A stretch of DNA of 64,000 nt, taken from contig NZ_FOXD01000004.1 in the NCBI RefSeq assembly GCF_900115625.1, positions 62,001 to 126,000 of the forward strand, given 5' to 3'. Within the stretch, counting starts at the first letter, position 1. Each line of letters starts with the position of its first letter. The position numbers and the translations under genes were made by a program. Below are positions 1 through 9,237 of this stretch, in pieces. Source of the DNA: Salibacterium halotolerans. GTDB taxonomy: Bacteria; Bacillota; Bacilli; Bacillales; Marinococcaceae. The notes under the pieces are model-generated. The model searched no databases and had not been told where the DNA came from. It saw only the letters and a list, made by a program, of their open reading frames with translations.

Positions 1-2
1 TA

Positions 3-806
3 TCGTCTCATTCGCGCCCCTCGTTCGGAGAAATTTTCAAACTGCTTCCCAATATTTCCCGTTCTTCTCTCATTGGAACATTTATTGGAATTATTCCAGG
101 GATCGGCGGTGATCCTGCAGCCTTTGTCGCCTACAATGAAGCGGTCCGCTGGTCGAAAAGGCCCGATCAATTCGGGAAAGGGGAAATCGGCGGTGTTGCC
201 GCGCCGGAAGCCGCGAATAACGCGGTTACCGGAGGGGCTCTTATCCCATTATTAACACTGGGGATACCGGGAAACACCGTGACGGCGATCCTGATCGGAG
301 GTCTCTTGATACACGGGCTGCGGCCGGGGCCGATGTTGTTTGAGGAAAATGGCGATGTGGTGTACGCCTTGTTTTTCAGTTTAATGATAACAAACATTTT
401 ATTTATGGCTTTCGGTCTGGCATTTACCAAGTATTTTGCCGCTGTGTTAAAGGTGCCTGCTGTCATTTTAGGACCGATTATCCTGATGCTGAGTATTGTA
501 GGGGCGTTTGCCATTCAGAACAGCTATTTTGACATATGGGTTATGCTGGCTTTTGGCGTTATCGGGTATATATTCCGGCAGTTGAATGTTCCCACGACTC
601 CTATTGTTTTGGCTATCATTTTGGGACCCATCGCAGAAGAGAGTTTCCGCCAGGCTTTATTACAATCCGGCGGCGAGCTGACTATCTTTATGACCCGGCC
701 GATCACCGCGGTGTTCCTGCTGTTAGCTGTTATATCGTTCTTCACACCGTTTGTGAGAAATTATATACAGAATAATAAAGGAAAGAAAGCGGATACCCAA
801 GCGTAG
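3..806 (+). CDS. Tripartite tricarboxylate transporter permease, TctA family (5' end outside window)
   Basis: This is the C-terminal part of a TctA-type large membrane subunit, which imports carboxylates together with a small TctB membrane subunit and a periplasmic or lipoprotein TctC receptor. The reading frame is open from base 3, so the start lies left of the window. Upstream of the first in-frame ATG (279) the frame already encodes the family hallmarks IGTFIGIIPGIGGD, GVAAPEAANNAV and LLTLGIPGNTVTA. After that come about five hydrophobic helices and a charged tail ending in KGKKADTQA. The coding frame is intact. No TctB or TctC gene follows, so partners, if any, lie upstream. Substrate cannot be told from sequence. 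Confidence 0.9.
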   Translation, partial: SSHSRPSFGEIFKLLPNISRSSLIGTFIGIIPGIGGDPAAFVAYNEAVRWSKRPDQFGKGEIGGVAAPEAANNAVTGGALIPLLTLGIPGNTVTAILIGGLLIHGLRPGPMLFEENGDVVYALFFSLMITNILFMAFGLAFTKYFAAVLKVPAVILGPIILMLSIVGAFAIQNSYFDIWVMLAFGVIGYIFRQLNVPTTPIVLAIILGPIAEESFRQALLQSGGELTIFMTRPITAVFLLLAVISFFTPFVRNYIQNNKGKKADTQA

Positions 807-824
807 ACGAAAGTGGGGGAAGCA

Positions 825-1262
825 ATGACATATCTTACTATAAAACCCGCCAATGTACTTGGCGTATCGTATCATTCATTCCATGCCTTCCTTCAGGAGC
901 TGACATTTAGAGAGTTCATTCAGTTTTTCCTTTCCGAGAACAGTAAAGGAGAAAACGGCATGCTGGTTCAGATGATCCGGGAATCGCTGGACGAAAAAGA
1001 AGAGGCGCTTGTGCTGGAGCGGATTGATTATTATAACAACAACGGAGGGGGCGTGTTGTGGAAAGAAAGGGCGGATCAGGTGTTTGAAGACTTTATCAGG
1101 AAATGTCCGACCGGAATTCAGGAAGGTCCGGAAGAAAATAATGTCGTGATAATGTTCGTCCTTGCAGCGCTCCATTATGTTTTTACAGCTTACACGAATA
1201 AACGTTTTCGAAAGCAGGCAGGTTTCAAAAAGTATCGTTCGTTAAAACCATTTAAGGTTTGA
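825..1262 (+). CDS. Hypothetical protein, 145 aa
   Basis: I do not recognise this family. The ATG at 825 is preceded by a GGGGGA ribosome-binding site a few bases upstream; a GTG at 813 is possible but lies inside that site. It begins 18 bases after the permease stop, so it is probably co-transcribed with it. The protein is soluble and mixed-charge, with a hydrophobic stretch near residues 115-130 (VVIMFVLAALHYVFTAY) and a basic tail rich in Lys and Arg. It could be a small cytoplasmic or membrane-associated partner. Function unknown. Confidence 0.6.
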   Translation: MTYLTIKPANVLGVSYHSFHAFLQELTFREFIQFFLSENSKGENGMLVQMIRESLDEKEEALVLERIDYYNNNGGGVLWKERADQVFEDFIRKCPTGIQEGPEENNVVIMFVLAALHYVFTAYTNKRFRKQAGFKKYRSLKPFKV

Positions 1263-1294
1263 AAGAGTAACATGGAAAACTGGCGGAAGATGAT

Positions 1295-2440
1295 ATGAGA
1301 AAAATGGATAAGAAAGCCTGCTTTATTTTAATCAGTTCAGCCTTGTTTATGTTCAGCGCAGCGGGGACCCGTCCGCTGGTTCCCCTTTTCTCGAGGCATT
1401 TAGGGGCTTCTCCTGCGGATATCGGCATCATTGTTGCTGTGTTTTCCCTGCTGCCTTTGTTTCTTTCCCTTCATGCCGGGAAGCTGGTGGATAAGATGGG
1501 TCCGAGGTACCCTCTGCTGGGCAGTATCTGTTTTGGCGGAATAGCATTGACCATTCCCTGGTTTATAACCAGTCTGCCGGGCATTTATGCTTCCCAGATC
1601 ATGATGGGTGTGTCGCAGATGATGTTTGTTGTCGCTGTCCAGGCTTTTGCGGGGATGTTTGAGCAGGAGAAAGCAAGGGAATTTTATGTATTTATCTTCA
1701 GCATCGGAGCGGCGCTTGGAAGTTTTGCCGGCCCGTTATGCAGCGGGATTATGTCGCAACATCTGGGATACGCATTGACTTTTGCACTGGCAGGATCTCC
1801 CTTGTTTCTCTCGATGTGGTTTGTTTTCTGGTTACACATGAAAGCGCCCCAAAGCCTCAACATGAAACAGCCCGGCCGTTATATGGACTTTTTGAAGCAG
1901 CCGCGCCTGCGTAAGGCTTTTTTAATCAGTGCGCTGGTTCTGCTGGGAAAAGAAATGTATATCGCTTATTTTCCTCTGCTGGCCGAAGAACACGACCTTT
2001 CCAATGCATTTATAGGGGCGGTTGTATCGGTTAATGCTGGGGCGGGTGTTCTCATCCGATTTCTTCTCCCTGTTATCGTCCAAAAATGGAGCAGAGGCTT
2101 TGTGATCTGTGCCTCTGTGGCGGCCATCGGCATGTTATACGTTCTTCATCCTTTTTTAGAGCATGCCGCTGCTTTTCTGGTGGTTTCTTTCGTCCTCGGT
2201 TTGTGTCTGGGGATCGGCCAGCCTTTGTCCATCTCCGCAACCATCAGCGAACTTCCTGCCGAAAGAGTAGGAGAGGGGCTTGGCGTACGTTTGTCAATCA
2301 ATAAACTCACTCAGGTGGTTATGCCCGTCTTTGCGGGAGCTGCAGCGAATGTCATCGGAATAGCTGGAGTGTTTTACATTATAGGAGGTATCGTTCTGCT
2401 GGGTTCCACAAAAACCAACATGGATAAAGACACTTTTTGA
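1295..2440 (+). CDS. MFS transporter, 381 aa
   Basis: A major facilitator superfamily secondary carrier. Eleven to twelve hydrophobic segments run through the protein, in two halves separated by a polar stretch near residues 185-205 (WLHMKAPQSLNMKQPGRY). The loop after the second helix, HAGKLVDKMGPRYPLL, matches the MFS signature between helices 2 and 3. The length is normal for the family. It starts 32 bases after the preceding hypothetical gene in the same direction. The substrate cannot be assigned; the permease upstream and RpiR regulator downstream suggest metabolite import or export, but this is inference. Confidence 0.8.
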   Translation: MRKMDKKACFILISSALFMFSAAGTRPLVPLFSRHLGASPADIGIIVAVFSLLPLFLSLHAGKLVDKMGPRYPLLGSICFGGIALTIPWFITSLPGIYASQIMMGVSQMMFVVAVQAFAGMFEQEKAREFYVFIFSIGAALGSFAGPLCSGIMSQHLGYALTFALAGSPLFLSMWFVFWLHMKAPQSLNMKQPGRYMDFLKQPRLRKAFLISALVLLGKEMYIAYFPLLAEEHDLSNAFIGAVVSVNAGAGVLIRFLLPVIVQKWSRGFVICASVAAIGMLYVLHPFLEHAAAFLVVSFVLGLCLGIGQPLSISATISELPAERVGEGLGVRLSINKLTQVVMPVFAGAAANVIGIAGVFYIIGGIVLLGSTKTNMDKDTF

Positions 2441-2541
2441 TTATGCACACATGAAGTGTTAAAGTAAAAACTATATAATGAATCCTACTTTTTATCTATG
2501 TATGGAAGGAAAAATAATGACATGTATACGGAGAGAGAATC

Positions 2542-3393
2542 ATGGATAATCCACTTGAAAACGTAAAAAACAATATTGCGGAGTTGACTGCCGCACAGCG
2601 TAAAGTTGCCGACTATATTATCCAGCATCCGTCGGAGACTGCCTTCTTGACCGTGGATCAACTGGCCCGCGAAGTGGGTACGAGTACCACAACCATCATG
2701 AGGTTGACTTTTCATCTGGGGTATACCGGCTATTCGGAGTTTCAAAAGGGGATGCAGGGGGTTCTTCGTAACAAGGCTGCTCCCCACACACGCCTGGAAA
2801 CGAACCTGCAGCATATGGATGACAGTGACTTATGGGGTCACACCGTTAACAGACATGTAGAACAAATTGAAAATATGAGAGGTCTGATATCCACCGATTA
2901 TCTCGATACGGTCGTAGATGAGGTGCTGGACGCTGGCCGCATATTCTGCACCAGTGTACGGAGTGGTCTTCCGGTGGGACAGTATTTGACGCATGGGTTG
3001 AATCGAACGCTTGGTAACACCCAGCTGGTGATCGCCGATATGAGTGACTGGATTGATGAGGTTATCCACATGAAGGCTTCGGATGTGATCATTGCGACCA
3101 GTTTTCCGCGGTATGCCCAGCGCATCATTGACTACGTGAAAGAGGCGAAACAAAGAAATGTTACTGTCATTGCCATCACAGATAGTTATTCGGCTCCCAT
3201 TGTGGAATACGCCGATTACATTCTCCCCTGTGATTCAAGCAGCGCCGCTTTCCACAACTCCCCTGTAGCAGCCATGATTGCAGCGGATTATATTATCAGC
3301 GCAGCAGCTATCAGAAATTCCGAAAAAACACGGGAGCGGTTGGATGAAGTGAACAATATACTGACCAATATTCAGTATCATCACAACAGATAA
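2542..3393 (+). CDS. MurR/RpiR family transcriptional regulator, 283 aa
   Basis: A sugar-phosphate-type regulator. Residues 1-77 form the RpiR helix-turn-helix domain (LTAAQRKVADYIIQHP, then VDQLAREVGTSTTTIMRL). Residues about 125-260 form a SIS fold of the kind that binds phosphosugars, with the stretches DVIIATSFPRYAQRIIDYV and VIAITDSYSAPI. The start is an ATG with GGAGAGAG upstream. It follows the MFS gene by about 100 bases and is followed by an intrinsic terminator. RpiR regulators usually control neighbouring catabolic or transport genes, so the upstream transport genes are plausible targets. The effector is unknown. Confidence 0.88.
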   Translation: MDNPLENVKNNIAELTAAQRKVADYIIQHPSETAFLTVDQLAREVGTSTTTIMRLTFHLGYTGYSEFQKGMQGVLRNKAAPHTRLETNLQHMDDSDLWGHTVNRHVEQIENMRGLISTDYLDTVVDEVLDAGRIFCTSVRSGLPVGQYLTHGLNRTLGNTQLVIADMSDWIDEVIHMKASDVIIATSFPRYAQRIIDYVKEAKQRNVTVIAITDSYSAPIVEYADYILPCDSSSAAFHNSPVAAMIAADYIISAAAIRNSEKTRERLDEVNNILTNIQYHHNR

Positions 3394-3427
3394 GAAACCG
3401 CCTTTGCATGCTGGGATATGGACTTTT

Positions 3428-3459
3428 ACAGCAGAATAACTTTCTGCTGTTTCTTTTTT
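3428..3459 (+). terminator. Intrinsic terminator after the RpiR gene
   Basis: A perfect 9-bp stem, ACAGCAGAA with TTCTGCTGT, closed by a five-base loop and followed by a TTC-TTTTTT run. It lies 35 bases after the regulator stop codon. Confidence 0.85.
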
Positions 3460-3559
3460 GTTGGGGTCCGAGAAGCTGAACGGTGACTGGTAGAAGAGGC
3501 ATGCGTTTTGTGGATGACCGTCAGAAGGCAGACCTCTTCTATTCCAAGATCAACCGAGG

Positions 3560-4459
3560 AGGAGACCATCCGAAGTGGTTTCTGATGTGAATGGTTTCCG
3601 CCAGGAAGGTTTCGCACCGTTTGATAAACATGTGTACAAAGGCAGACGGATGTCCGTGTCACGTGCGTACCTGCGTCCGGTCATGAAACGGCAGAATCTC
3701 ACGGTGAAGACGCGAGCGTTTGTGAAAAGCATTGATTTCAACGGCACAAAGGCGGACAGCATCACCTATAAGCGGAACGGAAAGACGCATCAAGTCTCTG
3801 CCGGAGAAGTCATTCTTGCCGGAGGGGCCATCAATACGCCGCAGCTGCTGCAGCTGTCCGGGGTAGGGGATGCCGGGCATCTGCGTTCTGTCGGCGTGGA
3901 ACCCGTGGTTGATCTTCCGGGGGTCGGCGAAAACCTTCAGGATCACCTCGAAGCCTATATTCAATACAGCTGCCCAAGACCTGTTTCCGAGCAGCCTAAT
4001 CTAAAGAAAACACGGATGCCGTGGATCGGTCTGCAGTGGCTGTTTGGCCGCAAAGGACCGGCGGCAACCAACCATTTTGAAGGCGGCGGGTTTGTCCGTT
4101 CGAACGAAGATGTTCCCTACCCGAACCTGATGTATCACTTCCTGCCGGTAGCGGTACGTTATGACGGCCAGCAGGCGGAAACCGAGCACGGATTCCAGGT
4201 ACACGTCGGCCCGATGTTCTCCGATGCGCGCGGGTCTTTGAAGATTCGTTCGAATGATCCGAAAGAGCATCCGAGCAAACTACCTTTCCACCGATCAGGA
4301 CCGCCGCGAATGGTTGGAAGCCGTACGTGTGACACGCGACATTATGGCTCAGCCGTCGATCGCTCCCTATAATTCAGGAGAATTTTCACCGGGACCATGC
4401 TGGTTTCTACCGCCACGGTGTACACGAACCCGATGCAGGAATTAACAAAAAGCAAAAAG
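3560..4459 (+). pseudogene. Decayed GMC oxidoreductase (choline dehydrogenase-like, betA)
   Basis: The frame beginning near 3560 encodes the middle of a choline dehydrogenase-type flavoprotein: [48 protein letters not shown] and [13 protein letters not shown] are classical GMC signatures. The N-terminal FAD-binding third (GxGxxG) is absent. Near 4270 the frame shifts by one and continues as [20 protein letters not shown] up to about 4385. It then shifts again to a short tail ending near 4459 (VYTNPMQELTKSKK), with the active-site His-rich region missing. An N-terminal truncation, a frameshift and an internal deletion show that it is not functional. The intact enzyme would oxidise choline to betaine aldehyde for osmoprotection. 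Confidence 0.85.
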
Positions 4460-4486
4460 TAAAGAAATCAAAATAACACACTTCGT

Positions 4487-4521
4487 AAGAAGGCCTCTTT
4501 TGGAGAGAGCCTTCTTTTTTT
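4487..4521 (+). terminator. Intrinsic terminator after the betA remnant
   Basis: AAGAAGGC pairs with GCCTTCTT around a 14-base loop, followed by a run of T. It closes the decayed oxidoreductase and faces the end of the convergent LysR gene. Confidence 0.8.
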
Positions 4522-4593
4522 GCCGGAAAAAAGTCCGGTCTGTGCATCATCACGTTAGTAACTCGCAAAGAGCCGTCTGAAAAGGGGAAGGAG

Positions 4594-5490
4594 TTATTCT
4601 GCTCGAGAGTTTCCCGTATGAATCCATGAAGTCACAAAGTCCTTAAATTTCCGTGCAGCAGGGGAAGGCTCTTGAGTTGATCCAATACTGATTGTCCGGT
4701 GGCAGTCCTGTTCCAGATCAAGACTTTTCACTTCAGGGGGCAGATTGTGCAGCAACATCTCTGGAAGAATGCTTATTCCCATGCCATGCCGCACCATGGA
4801 TATAATGGCATAATCGTCCAGCAGTTCAAAAGTGACATCTGCTTTTATCCGATGATTCTTAAAATATTGTTTCACGTCATGATATCCTTCATACCGGCGG
4901 CTGCCGTATCTCGGCATGATAAACGGTGCTTGTTCCAGTTGGGTGAAGGAGATGCTTTCCTGGTCGGCATACTCATGGTCGGCAGGAACAATACAAAGCA
5001 GTTTTTCACGCTTCAGCATTGTTTGATTCAGATCTTCAGCTCTCACCTGACTGACAAAGCCGCAATCAATCTTTCCCTGAAGAAGCCAGTCTTCAATTTC
5101 TTCATAGTCCCCTTCATATACTTCAATCGTAATCCCGGGATACTTGGTATTGAATGTTTTAAAGATGTCCGGCAGCCAATAGGAGGAGACGCTGGTGAAC
5201 GTACCTATCCTTACTGTGCCGATATCCAGTCCACGGATAGCATTGGCTTCTTGAAACATTTTTTCATTCAGGTACAGCATTTCTTTTATGTATTCGAGCA
5301 TTCTTGCTCCATTTTCTGTCAAGGTAAGACCGGACCTTGCCCGGTTTACTAAAGAAAATCCGAGTTCTGCTTCAAGAGCATTCATTGCATGGCTTACAGC
5401 TGACTGTGTCAAATGGAGCTTTTCTGCTGCTCTTGTAAGGCTTTTTGTTTCGGCTGTTTTTCGGAAAATCTCATATTTTGCCAGTGTCAT
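4594..5490 (-). CDS. LysR family transcriptional regulator, 298 aa
   Basis: Residues 1-60 are a LysR winged helix (FRKTAETKSLTRAAEKLHLTQS, then AVSHAMNALEAELGFSLVNR). Residues about 90-290 form the periplasmic-binding-like effector domain (GTVRIGTFTSVSSYWLPDIF, then CGFVSQVRAEDL). The length is typical. It is divergent from an EamA-family exporter with only about 125 bases between starts, the usual layout when a LysR protein controls its neighbour. The shared gap contains two dyads of the T-N11-A type. The inducer is unknown. Confidence 0.9.
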   Translation of the reverse strand: MTLAKYEIFRKTAETKSLTRAAEKLHLTQSAVSHAMNALEAELGFSLVNRARSGLTLTENGARMLEYIKEMLYLNEKMFQEANAIRGLDIGTVRIGTFTSVSSYWLPDIFKTFNTKYPGITIEVYEGDYEEIEDWLLQGKIDCGFVSQVRAEDLNQTMLKREKLLCIVPADHEYADQESISFTQLEQAPFIMPRYGSRRYEGYHDVKQYFKNHRIKADVTFELLDDYAIISMVRHGMGISILPEMLLHNLPPEVKSLDLEQDCHRTISIGSTQEPSPAARKFKDFVTSWIHTGNSRAE

Positions 5491-5507
5491 ATCCTTCCCA
5501 CTCCTTC

Positions 5508-5544
5508 ATGAATATAGTTCATGTAAAAAATGAATAACATTCGT
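5508..5544. promoter_or_regulatory. Probable LysR operator dyads in the divergent promoter
   Basis: Two adjacent dyads sit between the lysR and exporter genes: ATGAA-N5-TTCAT at 5508-5522, which fits T-N11-A, and ATGAATAACATTCGT at 5530-5544. Their spacing of about two helical turns suits a LysR tetramer. The assignment rests on motif shape and position only. Confidence 0.5.
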
Positions 5545-5616
5545 TTTATTAATGGTAATTGTACTTTTAAAATGAATGCAGAACAAATGAAGAGTGCAGG
5601 AGAAAGGAGAAAGTGT

Positions 5617-6501
5617 ATGAATATGCGGCAAAAGGCCGATGTCATGATGGTAATGGTGACGTTTTTCTGGGGAAGTTCCTATGTATTTATGAAAATGGGG
5701 CTTGGCTCTATGGAAGTATTCAACCTCATTGCTCTCCGGTTCGGCACGGCATTTCTCTTCGCCGGACTGATTTTTCATAAACGATTACGGAGAACAGATG
5801 GAAGAACCATCTTATCCGGAATGATCCTTGGATTTCTTTTATATCTTATGTTTTCGTTTATTACCGCCGGGGTACAAACGACATCTGCTGCCAACGCAGG
5901 CTTTATTGTCAGTCTGGCTGTTATTTTTGTTCCACTGCTGTCGTTTGTGTTGTTTAAACAGAAAATCAGTCTCCACACGGGTTTTGGTATTGTTCTGGCT
6001 CTGTTTGGTGTCGCCGTTTTAACGTTAAAGCTGCAGTTGGAGACTAATCCAGGGGATTTGTTATGCATGCTTGGCGCACTGAGCTATGCGGTTTATATAC
6101 TTACGGCTGCATCTCTTACAAATCATTTCGATACTATACGTCTGGGAGTAATCCAGCTTGGTTTTGCGGGTTTGTTCGGCTTCATGTCATCCATGATGTC
6201 TTCTGAAAACTTTGTACTTCCGGGATCGGCAAAAGCCTGGATTGCTGTGCTTGCGCTTGGTATCGTATGCAGTGCGGTGGGATTTACGGTGCAAACCATA
6301 TCACAAAAATACACGACACCGACGAATACAGGTCTCATCTTTTCATTGGAACCTCTATTCGCCGCTGTTTTTGCTATGTTGATGCTGGGAGAGGAATTAA
6401 CAACGAAATCATATATCGGAGCGGCTTTCATTATGGCTGGAGTGATGTTATCACGTATCGATATAAAAAAATGGATACAGAGCAGAATAAGAACGGCTTG
6501 A
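5617..6501 (+). CDS. EamA/DMT family transporter, 294 aa
   Basis: A ten-helix drug/metabolite transporter with two EamA repeats. The first starts at VMMVMVTFFWGSSYVFMKMG and the second at GDLLCMLGALSYAVYILTAA. The proline-glycine-rich helix ends and the conserved SLEPLFAAVFAMLMLGE motif in the penultimate helix are present. I chose the ATG at 5617 because AGAAAGGAGA lies seven bases upstream; the in-frame ATG at 5530 has no ribosome-binding site and would overlap the operator dyads. It probably exports amino acids or related metabolites under control of the divergent LysR gene, but the substrate is not readable. Confidence 0.87.
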   Translation: MNMRQKADVMMVMVTFFWGSSYVFMKMGLGSMEVFNLIALRFGTAFLFAGLIFHKRLRRTDGRTILSGMILGFLLYLMFSFITAGVQTTSAANAGFIVSLAVIFVPLLSFVLFKQKISLHTGFGIVLALFGVAVLTLKLQLETNPGDLLCMLGALSYAVYILTAASLTNHFDTIRLGVIQLGFAGLFGFMSSMMSSENFVLPGSAKAWIAVLALGIVCSAVGFTVQTISQKYTTPTNTGLIFSLEPLFAAVFAMLMLGEELTTKSYIGAAFIMAGVMLSRIDIKKWIQSRIRTA

Positions 6502-6566
6502 TAGTCTTCCCCCTGAAGACAGAAAGGTAAAAAAATGCTGTTATACAAAGATATGTTGTATTTTTG

Positions 6567-6719
6567 CAGGCTGCTGATCTGCTTCCCGCTCAGGAAGTCG
6601 TAAACATTTCGGTGGTGGTTATGAAAGAAGACCCTGCCGTGGAAACGATTGAATTGGTGAAGAAAAGAAGAGTCGATGGCATAGCTGTTTGTTTCGAGCG
6701 GAAAGATTTATTTTTCTAA
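6567..6719 (+). pseudogene. Possible protein-coding remnant without a start
   Basis: A short open stretch encodes AADLLPAQEVVNISVVVM, then KEDPAVETIELVKKRRVDG and IAVCFERKDLFF before a stop. It reads like the end of a conserved protein, with alternating hydrophobic strand and amphipathic helix, but has no start codon with a ribosome-binding site. I cannot name the family. Gene decay is common in this region, so a fragment is the simplest explanation; chance is possible. Confidence 0.3.
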
Positions 6720-6789
6720 AATGGAGTGATCAAGAATCATATTATTTCTTCCGATATTACCTCTGAAATTACTTTGAGGAGTGTTTATT

Positions 6790-7629
6790 GTGGGAAGAGC
6801 AGAAGACAGTGAAATAGTACAGGCAATTATTACGGCGATTCCATATATTAAAGAAGTACTTCGGGAAGATACCATGTTTAATGTCTATGATCATGAAAAA
6901 TTTCTGTATTATTCGCCCAGTAAAGAGCTGCATTTGAACATAAAGCCTGGTGATCCGGTGCCGGAACATCACAAGAATTTCAATGAGCTGAAAAGAGAGG
7001 AACCAACGATAGTAAAGAGTGGACCTGAGGTATTAGGTGTTCCGTTTCAAAGTGCCTCCTTCCCGATTAAAGAAAATGGAGAAATCATCGCCGGCATTAG
7101 TGCCGGGGTCAGTACAAAGCAGATGGAAGAGTTCTCGTCGATTATCGAGTCGATGGATTCGATTTCGGAGTCTCTGGTCGGTAAAGTGCAGCACATTGCC
7201 GCGCATTCGGAGCAGTTATCGGCGACCACCGAACAGATTTCGGAAAATACGAAAACAGCGGTGGAACAATCCTCCAATATCACAGAAGTGACAGGGACCA
7301 TCAAAGGCATCAGTGATCAAACGAATCTGCTTGGTTTAAACGCAGCGATTGAAGCCGCCCGTGTTGGAAAAGAAGGAGCCGGATTCGGAGTGGTCGCCAA
7401 TGAAGTCCGCAAGCTCTCCAACGATTCCAAAGAAGCAACTGTGCGCATTGAAGACACACTGAATGAAATTAAACAATCCATCAGCAGAATGGAGAATGAC
7501 TTTCAGGATATCGCCAATTCCACCCAGGAAGAAGCGAAGCTCGTTACCGATTTCATGTCCGAAATCGAAAAGCTTAACGAAACGTCCAATAATCTCAAAA
7601 AATACATGGAAGAAAACATATCTCTATAA
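6790..7629 (+). CDS. Soluble methyl-accepting chemotaxis-type signalling protein, 279 aa
   Basis: The C-terminal half is the MCP signalling domain, with the hairpin tip [18 protein letters not shown] followed by [12 protein letters not shown]. The N-terminal 115 residues form a small sensor without membrane segments (a PAS-like fold is possible), so the protein is cytoplasmic. I chose GTG 6790 because AGGAG lies seven bases upstream; the GTG at 6781 overlaps that site. The signalling region is short compared with full MCPs. It would feed CheA/CheW or a related pathway. No chemotaxis genes are adjacent. It ends in a bidirectional terminator shared with the decayed EAL-GGDEF gene. Confidence 0.85.
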   Translation: MGRAEDSEIVQAIITAIPYIKEVLREDTMFNVYDHEKFLYYSPSKELHLNIKPGDPVPEHHKNFNELKREEPTIVKSGPEVLGVPFQSASFPIKENGEIIAGISAGVSTKQMEEFSSIIESMDSISESLVGKVQHIAAHSEQLSATTEQISENTKTAVEQSSNITEVTGTIKGISDQTNLLGLNAAIEAARVGKEGAGFGVVANEVRKLSNDSKEATVRIEDTLNEIKQSISRMENDFQDIANSTQEEAKLVTDFMSEIEKLNETSNNLKKYMEENISL

Positions 7630-7651
7630 GTGGCACGTCCGCTTGCATAAA

Positions 7652-7689
7652 AAAACAGAGCTTTCGGCTGTCGTCGAAGGCTCTGTTTT
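7652..7689. terminator. Bidirectional intrinsic terminator
   Basis: An 11-bp stem, CAGAGCTTTCG with CGAAGGCTCTG, is flanked by an A run on the left and a TTTT run on the right. It can end both the plus-strand signalling gene and the minus-strand EAL-GGDEF remnant. Confidence 0.8.
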
Positions 7690-7705
7690 GTTCAGAAGGT
7701 AGAGG

Positions 7706-8990
7706 ATGCTGCTTTTTTTCATACATTTTGTGATCAGCAGCGTTGTACAGAGACTGGAAATCGTCGCAGTATTTTTGATAGGGAACGAAGCCAACAGAGG
7801 CACCGACCGGTACACCGATTTCTCTGCCGGCGGTGTGATGGGATAACACTTCCCCCGCTTTCTGGAGAATGGAGTCGCCCGCTTCGTGTCCGTATCTGTC
7901 ATTAATGATTTTGAAATGATTCAAATCAAGCACGCCAAAGACACCGCTCACCGCCGGCCTCCTCTAATGCTCTTACCGGCTTGCTCTGCGGCTTGGCAAA
8001 ATAGTATCCTTGAAATAATTCATATCCCATTTCCGCCAGCATGTCCAAATCTTCCTTGCGCTCGACTCCTTCAGACAGTGCCCGCGCGCCGGTCCTTGCA
8101 GCCGTATTGAGGAGAGCATGAGCGGCTTCCTGTTTGATGGTGTCTTCGGTGATACCGTCCACATACTCCCGTGCCAATTTCACAATGTCAGGCTGCAGAT
8201 AGTCTGTTTTCTCTATATGATTGACACCGGTGCCGACGTCATCCAGGGCATATTGAAAACCGGAAGCTCTATAATGATTAAGAATATTTTTCAGGTGCCC
8301 CAGCTCCTGGACTTCGTCGCTTTCCACGACTTCAAACACAACATTGCCCGGGTTGATGCCGAGCTTATCAATCAGCTCAATAGTCGTGGACAGGCAGTGT
8401 TCGGGGGCATAGATGGCGGTCGGAATGAAATTGATAAACACCATTTTCTCCTGCACCGCCGATGCGTTCTCCACTGCTTTCAACCGGAAAGCCCGGTCCA
8501 GTGAAAACAGCCGGTTTCGCATGCGGGCCGCTTCAAGCATGTGGAATGGTGAAATGGTGCTGCCATCTTCTGCTATGCCGCGTGCCAGAATTTCATGACC
8601 GATAATTTTCAGATTGTCTCCGTTTTTCTTCACGATCGGCTGATAATAGGACGTGATGTTTTGTTTGTCGATGATGTCATCAATTCATCCCGCCTGTTTT
8701 TGTTTATGCAGTTCCGAAATGGGCTGCAAGGTGTTCCAATCCACCTCATCGTCGGTTTTCATCGTGGACACAGCAAAAATGTTGGAAGCATCAAAGTGCG
8801 CCTCCAGATAATCAAGCATGTCAAAAACGACCGTTTCCTCCGCCCAAAAGCTGGTTTCGTCAATTTGTGTCCATAGACTGCTGTCAAATGATGCAAAGTA
8901 AGGCATCAATGGTTTTATGTCCTGCTGGTTTTTAAATGTTACGGTGTATCCTTTGTGCTGCGGCATACAGATATCGCATCCGTTTTTCAT
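7706..8990 (-). pseudogene. Decayed EAL-GGDEF cyclic-di-GMP protein
   Basis: Read on the minus strand from the ATG at 8990 (GGAGGG upstream), an N-terminal domain with a CDIC motif leads to HKQKQAG and then an in-frame TGA at 8687-8685. The same frame continues directly into an EAL domain: YYQPIV, GHEILARG, FEVVESDEV, YALDDVGTG, LSEGVE. After AKPQSKPVRALEEAGG the frame changes and only part of a GGDEF domain follows (FGVLDLNHFKIINDRYGHEA, then VGASVGFVPY). The start of the GGDEF domain and the GGDEF signature itself are missing. The EAL domain would have hydrolysed cyclic di-GMP. One nonsense change and two deletions mark it as a pseudogene. Confidence 0.85.
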
Positions 8991-9237
8991 GTCGTACCCT
9001 CCAACCAAATTGTGCGTTCTCAGATTCATACCCGGATTTTCTATAAAATAAGCATAAAAAACCAGGAAAAATGATTCATTGCAGTGAGAGAAAAATGATT
9101 TAGTTTGTTGAATGACTAAGAAACTTTTCGCGATAAATACAAAATTAATATGGAAGATGTAATATTTTGTCCGATAATAAGTAGAGAGCGTCGTTAGTCC
9201 TAAGAAAAATTATGAAACAGGATGGTGAAAAGTATAT

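Noticed and set aside
6504-6520. Terminator after the EamA gene (GTCTTC/GAAGAC)
   Set aside because: The stem is only six base pairs and is followed by A-rich rather than T-rich sequence.
8685-8690. TGA read as selenocysteine in the EAL gene
   Set aside because: The stop is not at a Cys or redox position, no SECIS-like stem follows, and the same gene has two deletions, so nonsense decay is simpler.
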